64,000 nucleotides of DNA from Lewinellaceae bacterium (lineage in GTDB: Bacteria > Bacteroidota > Bacteroidia > Chitinophagales > Saprospiraceae), in assembly GCA_020636105.1 (NCBI GenBank), contig JACJYL010000001.1, forward strand, positions 3,844,001 through 3,908,000, in the 5' to 3' direction. The notes under the pieces are model-generated. The model searched no databases, had not been told where the DNA came from, and saw nothing but the letters and a program-made list of their open reading frames with translations. Below are positions 45,246 through 52,512 of this stretch, piece after piece; the stretch's first letter is position 1; the number at the start of each line of letters is the position of its first letter. A program made the translations under genes and the position numbers.

Positions 45246-48200
45246 ATGAAAAAAATCGCCTTGCTCTTATTGGCTGTAATAATGATCCTCCCCGATGCCC
45301 GGGCCCAGAAAAAAACACTTTCGGGAAGTTCCCTGTTCGGAGACCTTCGTGCGCGTCAGATCGGTCCGGCCTCCATGAGTGGCCGGGTGACTTCCATCGC
45401 CGGCGTTCCGGGGAAATCTGAAGTGATCTATATAGGCACGGCCGGCGGCGGCGTCTGGAAAACGGTTTCCGGCGGTCCCGTACTCAGGCCTGTATTTGAT
45501 GAGCATATTATGTCAATAGGCAAAATTGCCATCGACCCTAACCATACCGAAACGGTTTGGGTGGGTACCGGGGAAACCTGGGTGAGAAACAGTGTATCCG
45601 TAGGCAAAGGGTTGTATAAGTCCACCAATGGCGGTTCAACCTGGGAGCTCATGGGTTTTGAAAATTCGGAACGCATTGCGGATATCATCGTTCATCCCCA
45701 AAATTCCGATATTGTTTACGTAGCTGTTTTAGGGCATCTTTGGGATGGCAATGAAGAACGCGGCGTTTATAAAACAACGGATGGCGGCACTACCTGGACC
45801 AAAATTCTTTTCGTCGATCAGGATACCGGGGCTACTGACCTGGATATCGATCCCGAAAACCCGGACATTCTTTATGCGGCGATGTGGAGTTTCCGCCGGT
45901 TGCCCTGGACCTTTGATTCAGGGTTTACAGGAGGGAGTGGCTTGTTTAAAACAACAAACGGAGGAACTACCTGGAATAATATTCACAATGGTTTGCCGGA
46001 AGGTAAGTTGGGAAGACTGGCCATCGCTGTTGCTCCGTCCAACGGGAATTTAATCTATCTGTCCGTTGAATGTGAGGATGCCACAAAAAAGGGCCTTTAC
46101 CTTTCAACCGACCAGGGCGATTCCTGGAAAAGGGTGAGTACCGAATTCAACACGACAGTTCGGCCGTTTTATTTTGCCAATATGGTGGTGGATCCGGCCA
46201 ATGACAGTATTGTCATGAAGTGTGGATTGCAGGCGATCATCAGCGAAGACAGAGGGGCTCGTTTTCGCTCCGTTGACCAAAGTGTGCATTCGGATATTCA
46301 CGATATCTGGATCGATCCTGCTAATACCAAACATGTGCTGGTGGGAACGGATGGGGGCGTTTATGAGTCGCTGGACAGGGGGCATACCTTCAAGATGTGG
46401 ATGAACCTGCCGGTTTCCCAATTTTACCACGTAAGTGTGGATAATGACATTCCTTATAATGTTTATGGCGGCTTGCAGGACAATGGTTCCTGGTTCGGGC
46501 CTTCCCAGAAAGCAGGAGGCATCACCAATGCAGATTGGGAATCGACCTTTGGCGGGGATGGTTTTTATTCTTTCCGCCATCCTAATGATAATAATATCAT
46601 TTTCAGTGAATACCAGGGAGGCAACCTCGTTCGCTACAGCAAAAAATCAGGACAGGCCAAAAACATCCGGCCTTTTCCAAAGCAAGGAGAAGAAAAGTAC
46701 CGTTTCAACTGGAACGCGCCCATCCATCAAAGTCCCAACAATCCGGACCGAATGTATTTTGGCTCGCAGTATTTGTTTATTACGGAAGATATGGGAGATT
46801 CCTGGAAAAGCATCTCTCCGGATCTGACCACAAATGATCCCGAAAAACAAAAACAGCATTTGTCCGGCGGATTGAGTGTTGATAATTCAACTGCCGAGAA
46901 TCATTGCACCATTTATGCGATCGCAGAATCCAAAGTGGATGAAAAAATCATTTGGGTGGGAACGGATGACGGCAATTTACAGGTTACTTCCGACGGCGGC
47001 AGCCTTTGGAAAAAGACCAATGTTAATATTCCTGACCTGCCACAAAATGCCTGGGTAACCGGTATAGAAACGAGTCATTTCGATGCAAAAACCGCCTATG
47101 TAACCTTTGATGACCACCGTAGAGGAAACCAGCAACCTTATATTTACAAAACAACAGACCTGGGCGAAACATGGACTTCCCTCGTTACGGAGGAAATTGA
47201 AGGTTATGCCCTTTCCGTTCGGGAGGATACTAAAAAATCCAATTTACTTTTCCTGGGAACGGAATTCGGGTTGTTCATTTCCATCGATGGAGGCAAAAGC
47301 TGGGCGCATTTTGATAATAATATGCCCAAGGCAGGCGTACGGGATATGGTTATCCACCCACGCGATAATGCCCTGGTGATGGCAACTCATGGTCGCGGGG
47401 TGATCATTCTGGACGATATTACTCCTTTACGTCAGTTAGCGGAAGAAATGCTTTCCTCTTCTTTTCAATTTTTAAAGACGGCTCCCACCGTATTGCGTGA
47501 TCCCGGATCAGGAGGCGCCTGGTTTGGAGGTTCAGGTAATTTTGTAGGAGACAATCCCAGCACCGCCGCCCAGATCGTTTACTATATGAATCGCCGGCAT
47601 ACCTTTGGTAAAATGTATATAGAAATCTGGAAGGACGGAGCATTGCTGCGCACGCTGCCAGCCGGTAAAAGCGCCGGCATCAATGTAGTTGACCTGCCAA
47701 CGGCCCTGAAAAAACCCAAAGCGGCCCCGACAAAAAACAGGTCGGCTCTCGGCGGCTCTCTCTTCGGGCCCAATCTGGCCGCTGGGGAATATGAAGCACG
47801 CGTCATTAAAGGAAAAGAAACATTCACAACCACTTTTTCACTGGTCTATGACCCTTATTCGGAATACACGACAGAGGATCGGAAGGTGCAGCGGGAATAC
47901 ACCATGAAGTTGTATGATATGACGGAGGAACTGGCTTATATCTATCAAACCCTGAATGATATTGAAAGCAAAGCCAATGCTCTTGCAGAAGCCAACCCAA
48001 AGCAGGCAAAAAAGATCAAACCGCTGGCAGAGACGGCTAAAAAAGAAAAAGACAAACTCGTAGCCCTCGGCGGTGATTTCTACGTGGACGAAGGCGAGGA
48101 GATCAGGGAACGGATTTCCAACCTCTACGGCATGGTCAGTTCCTATCCCGGACGACCTTCTGACTCCCAGATGGAAGAAACGGATAAACTCCGTACCGAA

Positions 48201-48422
48201 ATGGATGCGGTTGATGCGACCTTCAAGGATGTGCTTACCATGGTAAACAAAACCAATGAATTGTTAAATAAGAAAGGGCTTGGATCGATTGAAATTCAGT
48301 CCAAAGAATCATACCTAGAAGGGGAGTCTGAAGGAAGCGATACCGGGGGCCAGTTTTTTCAAAAAAGCAACGGCATGTATAAGGAACTGAAACGCCTGGG
48401 GTTCGATTTTAGACTTTTTTAG
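45246..48422 (+). CDS. Large exported BNR/VPS10-like beta-propeller protein
   Basis: A 1058-residue protein with a signal peptide (IALLLLAVIMILPDARAQ) and many BNR/sortilin-type repeats of the form (S/T)xDGGxTW, such as KTTDGGTTWTKI, STNGGSTWELM, STDQGDSWKRV and TTDLGETWTSL, spread over residues about 60-720 and building one or two propellers. A beta-sandwich-like region and a C-terminal helical, coiled-coil segment (about 860-1040) follow. There is no T9SS sorting domain at the C-terminus. Such WD40/YVTN/BNR-like proteins are abundant in Bacteroidota, often annotated as glycosyl hydrolases, but no catalytic residues can be named. Confidence 0.88.
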   Translation: MKKIALLLLAVIMILPDARAQKKTLSGSSLFGDLRARQIGPASMSGRVTSIAGVPGKSEVIYIGTAGGGVWKTVSGGPVLRPVFDEHIMSIGKIAIDPNHTETVWVGTGETWVRNSVSVGKGLYKSTNGGSTWELMGFENSERIADIIVHPQNSDIVYVAVLGHLWDGNEERGVYKTTDGGTTWTKILFVDQDTGATDLDIDPENPDILYAAMWSFRRLPWTFDSGFTGGSGLFKTTNGGTTWNNIHNGLPEGKLGRLAIAVAPSNGNLIYLSVECEDATKKGLYLSTDQGDSWKRVSTEFNTTVRPFYFANMVVDPANDSIVMKCGLQAIISEDRGARFRSVDQSVHSDIHDIWIDPANTKHVLVGTDGGVYESLDRGHTFKMWMNLPVSQFYHVSVDNDIPYNVYGGLQDNGSWFGPSQKAGGITNADWESTFGGDGFYSFRHPNDNNIIFSEYQGGNLVRYSKKSGQAKNIRPFPKQGEEKYRFNWNAPIHQSPNNPDRMYFGSQYLFITEDMGDSWKSISPDLTTNDPEKQKQHLSGGLSVDNSTAENHCTIYAIAESKVDEKIIWVGTDDGNLQVTSDGGSLWKKTNVNIPDLPQNAWVTGIETSHFDAKTAYVTFDDHRRGNQQPYIYKTTDLGETWTSLVTEEIEGYALSVREDTKKSNLLFLGTEFGLFISIDGGKSWAHFDNNMPKAGVRDMVIHPRDNALVMATHGRGVIILDDITPLRQLAEEMLSSSFQFLKTAPTVLRDPGSGGAWFGGSGNFVGDNPSTAAQIVYYMNRRHTFGKMYIEIWKDGALLRTLPAGKSAGINVVDLPTALKKPKAAPTKNRSALGGSLFGPNLAAGEYEARVIKGKETFTTTFSLVYDPYSEYTTEDRKVQREYTMKLYDMTEELAYIYQTLNDIESKANALAEANPKQAKKIKPLAETAKKEKDKLVALGGDFYVDEGEEIRERISNLYGMVSSYPGRPSDSQMEETDKLRTEMDAVDATFKDVLTMVNKTNELLNKKGLGSIEIQSKESYLEGESEGSDTGGQFFQKSNGMYKELKRLGFDFRLF

Positions 48423-48427
48423 GACTT

Positions 48428-48491
48428 AAACGGGACGGCATTCGGGGCTCCTGGGGGATAAATATCAGGATGCCCGAACGTCGTCCCGTTT
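48428..48491 (+). terminator. Terminator-like hairpin after the BNR protein
   Basis: Arms AAACGGGACG (48428-48437) and CGTCCCGTTT (48482-48491) with further CGGG/CCCG pairing; short T-run. Confidence 0.6.
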
Positions 48492-48517
48492 TGTATAGTT
48501 GAAAAGTATTACTTTTG
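48491..48517 (+). promoter_or_regulatory. Promoter of the 398-residue membrane protein gene
   Basis: TACTTTTG (48510-48517) with TTG 16 bases upstream (48491-48493), 31 bp before the ATG at 48549. Confidence 0.55.
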
Positions 48518-48548
48518 TCAGAGTTTAAAATGACAAATAAAGGAATAA

Positions 48549-49745
48549 ATGGAAGCTGCTGACTTATTAAAAGCCTACCAGGACTGCGATCGTTCGGCCC
48601 TCAGAAAACTCTTGCTTGCTGAGGTGCCCAAAGAAGATTTTTACCTTCCCCTACAGACATATTTACAAGAACAGGTCGAAGACCTCCGAAATCGCTTAAA
48701 AGCCGTGGTCCTTAACCCCGACGGGGAAGCCGCGCAACCATTTAAAGGGCTGGTGTATTTGCAACAACATTTCAGTCAAAAATGCCTGAATGTTTTGCCA
48801 TCGGAATTTGACAAAATCCGTGATGAAATCGCTTTTGTGATCGCTGAGGCCGGCAGGGATTTACCGGAAGGCTACAAAGGGATGGCCATCGCCCTGTTGC
48901 GTTATGCCTGCAAAATCAACATCAGTAATGAAAAATTCAAAGCACAGGCGGAATTGTTGCTGAGGCGCAAAGAAGATGCCCGACTTTGGGAAACTACCCT
49001 GAATAACGAATCTGTACGCCGGAAGACCATCAGGAATTACTTCATCGCCGGTGGGTTGATCATCGGGATGCTTATTTTAGGCGTATGGGGCGTGAACCGG
49101 TATCAGGAATGGAAAAGTAAAGACCTTCCGGTTCAGGAAGACAGTGAGATTACCCGAAATGATCAACCCCGGAAACGGGTGGAAGATACCAACGAAGAAT
49201 GGTTTGAGAATGAACGGTTGCTGGCCGCCTCTTTCACTATGGGGAATGAATATACCAAAGCCCTTAAAGAGCGCGGCAATGTGGAGGCAGAACTTAAGGA
49301 GCAGGGATTCCTTTTTGGCAATGACCCTATGCAGTGTTACCGAAGTTCGGCTTTTGATTGTAAGCGGCCCGCAAAATCGATCACCGTCCACGGGGATAAA
49401 AAACACGATGCTATTTTGTTTCTCCTTTGGAATAACCGTGTAGGCCGCCAGGTTTACATCAAAAAGAATACTTCTTTTTACGTTTGGCTCAATACCCATG
49501 AGGATGTATATGCGGCGGTCATCTTTGGCAAGAATTGGGACGACAACCTCGACAATCCCTGCGGCGGTAAAGGCTTCTTCAGCGAAGATATCATCTACGC
49601 ACCACCCACTTCCAATGCGACCATCCCCAAAAATTTCCGTTCCGAGGATCCCAAACTCGATATCCGCCTGCGCCACGAAAAATTATTGCCCCAGCAGAAG
49701 GTGGACCAGGAACGGTTCATGTATTTGATGACGGATTATAAGTAA
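48549..49745 (+). CDS. Unknown single-pass membrane protein
   Basis: A 398-residue protein of no family that I recognise. Residues 1-155 are helical and probably cytosolic; one membrane helix (YFIAGGLIIGMLILGVWGV, about 162-180) is followed by a charged linker and a predicted exported domain of about 190 residues with a few cysteines (QCYRSSAFDCKR, NPCGGKG). This N-in, C-out layout resembles an anti-sigma or sensor protein, though no sigma factor gene is adjacent. It has its own promoter and is followed by the AT-rich cassette-like region. Confidence 0.65.
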   Translation: MEAADLLKAYQDCDRSALRKLLLAEVPKEDFYLPLQTYLQEQVEDLRNRLKAVVLNPDGEAAQPFKGLVYLQQHFSQKCLNVLPSEFDKIRDEIAFVIAEAGRDLPEGYKGMAIALLRYACKINISNEKFKAQAELLLRRKEDARLWETTLNNESVRRKTIRNYFIAGGLIIGMLILGVWGVNRYQEWKSKDLPVQEDSEITRNDQPRKRVEDTNEEWFENERLLAASFTMGNEYTKALKERGNVEAELKEQGFLFGNDPMQCYRSSAFDCKRPAKSITVHGDKKHDAILFLLWNNRVGRQVYIKKNTSFYVWLNTHEDVYAAVIFGKNWDDNLDNPCGGKGFFSEDIIYAPPTSNATIPKNFRSEDPKLDIRLRHEKLLPQQKVDQERFMYLMTDYK

Positions 49746-49819
49746 GGGGAGATGGACGGAAGACGGTTTACGGTTTAGGGAGATCAAGCAGGGGGGGGGA
49801 ATTGTGAACTTACCGTTAT

Positions 49820-49829
49820 GTTATACGGC
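49820..49829 (+). other. attC-like 3' core (GTTATACGGC)
   Basis: A 10-base motif ending in GGC with GTTA at its start, as in the right-hand recombination core of integron attC sites. Its complement GCCGTATAAC resembles the left core of the site at 51664. No matching left core is visible upstream. Confidence 0.35.
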
Positions 49830-49956
49830 ATTAAAACCCAAAGAATAGAACTTAAATTGATATCAAAAATTTGCTTTCATGACTCTTGAAGTTTGAAAAG
49901 ACAAGAAAATGGTTTTTACTAATTTTCGATATAATTTTAAAGTCCAGCTTTTAAAA

Positions 49957-51654
49957 ATGAAAAATATGGAAAAAATAATATTTCTATTGCTTATAATAGT
50001 ATTTAGCATAACATCAAAATCACAAACTCTTGACTGGATAAAAACAGTTGGAGGGATATGTGAGGATGTAGGGAATTCAATAGCAATAAATGAAGAAGGA
50101 GATGTTTTTACAATAGGATACTTTTGTGAAACGGTAGATTTTGATCCTAATAATAATATGACTAATCTTACTAGTGATGGATTTTTTGATATTTTCATAC
50201 AAAAGCTGGATTCAGAAGGAAATTTGATTTTTGTTAAAAGCATGGGAGGAATTAGTGATCAAAAAGGAAACTCAATAGCTGTAGATAAATCAAATAATAT
50301 TTATTCTACTGGTGTTTATACTGGAACTTCAAATTTTGATCCCAATGATGGTATCAGTTACTTGATGGGAAGTGAGAATATTTATATACAGAAACTTGAT
50401 GAATCTGGAAATTTGATATGGGCTAAAGGTGCTGGAGGACTTAGCCATGATACAGGTATGTCGATTACAGTTGATAATGTTGGTAATGTTTATAGTACCG
50501 GTTTTTTTTCAATAACTGCAGCCTTTGATTTTAATGATGATACTTACAATTTGACAAGTTCCGGATCGAGAGATATTTTTATCCAAAAACTAGATTCAAA
50601 TGGTAATTTAATTTGGGTAAGAGGGATGGGAGGTCCTAACTCAGATATAGGGAATTCTATTGCTGTTGATAATTTAGGTAATGTTTATAGTACTGGATAT
50701 TTTTCTTCAATTTCAGATTTTGATCCTAATGAAGAGAATAGTAATTTCTTAATCTCAAATGGTAGTTGGGATATTTTTATACAAAAGCTAGATTCAGAAG
50801 GAAATTTGGTCTGGGCTAAGGGAATTGGAGGAACTAGTGATGATGTTGGAAATTCAATAGCAATAGATAATTACGGTAATATATATACTACTGGTAGATT
50901 TAGCGGGGCAGTTGATTTTGACCCCAATGATGGCACCTATTATTTAGAAGGCGAAGGTGAAGATATTTTTATCCAAAAATTAGATTTAGAAGGAAACTTA
51001 ATTTGGGCAAAAAGGGTCGGAGGAAGTAACAATGATATTGGATATTCTATAACAACAGACGATGAAAATAATATATATATTACAGGACATTTTTCAGGGG
51101 CAGTTGATTTTGACCCCAATGATGGCACCTATTATTTAGAAGGCGAAGGTGAAGATATTTTTATCCAAAAATTAGATTCAGAAGGAAACTTAATTTGGGC
51201 AAAAAGGGTCGGAGGAACGGGAACTGGAGATGGACTTTCTATAAAGGTAGATGAAATGAAAAATATTTATATTACTGGTTATTTTTCAGGAACTATAGAT
51301 TTCGATCCAGATGAAAATATTTTTAATTCCATTTCTGCAGAAGGTGGACCTAATGATATATTTATATTGAAACTAACTGGAGAATTGAATGTAGGATTAA
51401 ATTACATACAACAATCAAAAGTCAAACTATACCCCAATCCAAATAGTGGTCAATTTAATATAGAAATATCTGAAGAAGTAGAAAATGCCCGATTCGAAGT
51501 AGTAAATAACCTGGGTAAGAAAGTTTATAAGGGTTTTCTAAATAAAACAGCTAGCACGATTAACCTACCAGGATTATCATCTGGAATTTATCATATTACA
51601 ATAATACTAGATACAGGAAGAAAATTCTATACAAAATGTATTTTGGTAGATTAA
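49957..51654 (+). CDS. SBBP-repeat protein with T9SS sorting domain
   Basis: A 565-residue exported protein. I start it at the ATG at 49957 so that it opens with a signal peptide (MEKIIFLLLIIVFSITSKSQ, preceded by MKN); the in-frame ATG at 49909 would put 16 odd residues in front. About seven SBBP-type repeats of about 64 residues follow, each with DFDPND-like and IFIQKLDSEGNLIWAK motifs. The last 80 residues form a type A T9SS sorting domain (KLYPNPNSGQFNIEI ... LSSGIYHITI). Exported by the type IX system, then cleaved or anchored. The gene is far more AT-rich than its neighbours and is bracketed by attC-like sequence, so recent acquisition is likely. Confidence 0.9.
   Translation: MKNMEKIIFLLLIIVFSITSKSQTLDWIKTVGGICEDVGNSIAINEEGDVFTIGYFCETVDFDPNNNMTNLTSDGFFDIFIQKLDSEGNLIFVKSMGGISDQKGNSIAVDKSNNIYSTGVYTGTSNFDPNDGISYLMGSENIYIQKLDESGNLIWAKGAGGLSHDTGMSITVDNVGNVYSTGFFSITAAFDFNDDTYNLTSSGSRDIFIQKLDSNGNLIWVRGMGGPNSDIGNSIAVDNLGNVYSTGYFSSISDFDPNEENSNFLISNGSWDIFIQKLDSEGNLVWAKGIGGTSDDVGNSIAIDNYGNIYTTGRFSGAVDFDPNDGTYYLEGEGEDIFIQKLDLEGNLIWAKRVGGSNNDIGYSITTDDENNIYITGHFSGAVDFDPNDGTYYLEGEGEDIFIQKLDSEGNLIWAKRVGGTGTGDGLSIKVDEMKNIYITGYFSGTIDFDPDENIFNSISAEGGPNDIFILKLTGELNVGLNYIQQSKVKLYPNPNSGQFNIEISEEVENARFEVVNNLGKKVYKGFLNKTASTINLPGLSSGIYHITIILDTGRKFYTKCILVD
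50905..51216 (+). repeat. Near-identical 120-bp repeat inside the SBBP gene
   Basis: 50905-51024 and 51097-51216 differ at one base (119 of 120 identical), period 192 bp, or exactly one 64-residue repeat. Recent in-frame duplication or gene conversion. Confidence 0.85.
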
Positions 51655-51663
51655 CTTTGAAAC

Positions 51664-51738
51664 GCCGTACAACATTGGGCTGTCAATGCCTCCTAAACGT
51701 CGGCACTGCTTTTGCGCGATCCAACTTAGTTATGTGCC
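51664..51738 (+). other. attC-like recombination site
   Basis: Starts GCCGTACAAC and ends GTTATGTGCC. Between them TTGG (51675-51678) pairs with CCAA (51721-51724) and TGCC (51687-51690) with GGCA (51702-51705), giving the imperfect nested stem of an attC hairpin. It follows the SBBP stop by 10 bp, and the next ORF begins 14 bp after it, as in gene cassettes. Confidence 0.45.
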
Positions 51739-51752
51739 ATTGATGATAAAAT

Positions 51753-51958
51753 ATGAACGAACCAAGAAAACACCATTTTGTACCGGAAGTTTATTTGCAA
51801 AGATTTGCAATAAATCACATACTTTTTTGCAGCAGACCCAGCACAAAAAAGCAAGTCGAATTACACCAACAGAAGTAGGTGAATTAACTTCTTATATAAT
51901 ATCATTAAAAGATACAAATCCTGAAAAGGCTAAATTCCCCCAGGGTAAAAAACAATAA
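51753..51958 (+). pseudogene. Remnant of a DUF4238 family gene
   Basis: The ATG at 51753 opens MNEPRKHHFVPEVYLQRFA, which is the typical N-terminus of DUF4238 proteins (RKHHxVPxxYLxxFA), but after about 20 residues the frame runs into unrelated sequence and stops at 51876-51878. A later stretch in another frame (TPTEVGELTSYIISLKDTNP, 51864-51923) may be a second piece. A full DUF4238 protein has several hundred residues, so most of the gene is deleted. Its position directly behind the attC-like site suggests a decayed cassette gene. Confidence 0.65.
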
Positions 51959-51991
51959 CTACAGCTCCACCAGACCATAAAAATCAAAATT

Positions 51992-52486
51992 ATGGATGAA
52001 TTCATATCAAACTGGAAAGCCGATTCCGTCAAAAATGAGGATGAGAATTTCGATTTTTTGACCGCTTTAAAAATGAAAAATGCGCGAAGGGTAGATGCCC
52101 TGGCCGCTGAAATTCATGCTGAAGCATTTCAAAAGATCAATTGCCTGGATTGCGCAAATTGTTGTAAGACCTTAGGCACTTTGGTCACTAAAGCAGACGC
52201 GATCAGAATCTCTGATTTTTTGGAAATATCGACTCAGGAATTTCATGAGATTTATTTGGAAAAAGATGAAGAGGGCGATCTGATTATAAAAACCTTACCA
52301 TGTTCGTTTTTGGCGGAAGATAATACGTGTAAAATCTATTCGGTTCGACCGAAAGAGTGTAAGGAATATCCTCATACCCATAAAAAGGGATTTGCCAGCA
52401 GAAGATTTATGCATAGCCAAAATACCCTTACCTGCCCTGCGGTATTCTACATTGTAGAGAAGATGAAAAACATATACAGATACTGA
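51992..52486 (+). CDS. YkgJ-type cysteine-cluster (zinc/iron-chelating) protein
   Basis: A 164-residue cytosolic protein of the YkgJ family. The metal-chelating cysteines are in INCLDCANCCKTLG near residue 50-60 (CxxCxxCC) and in LPCSFLAEDNTCKIYSVRPKECKEYP near 105-130 (split cysteines), followed by HTHKKGF. The family is thought to bind zinc or an iron-sulfur centre; function is unknown. It lies 26 bp upstream of priA and may be co-transcribed with it. Codon use is back to that of the core genome after the AT-rich segment. Confidence 0.9.
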   Translation: MDEFISNWKADSVKNEDENFDFLTALKMKNARRVDALAAEIHAEAFQKINCLDCANCCKTLGTLVTKADAIRISDFLEISTQEFHEIYLEKDEEGDLIIKTLPCSFLAEDNTCKIYSVRPKECKEYPHTHKKGFASRRFMHSQNTLTCPAVFYIVEKMKNIYRY

Positions 52487-52512
52487 ACAAAAGCCTTAAA
52501 ATATAACCACTA

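Noticed and set aside
51686..51958. 90-residue plus-strand ORF after the SBBP gene
   Set aside because: It begins within the attC-like site and reads the DUF4238 remnant out of frame; better explained as part of the pseudogene region.
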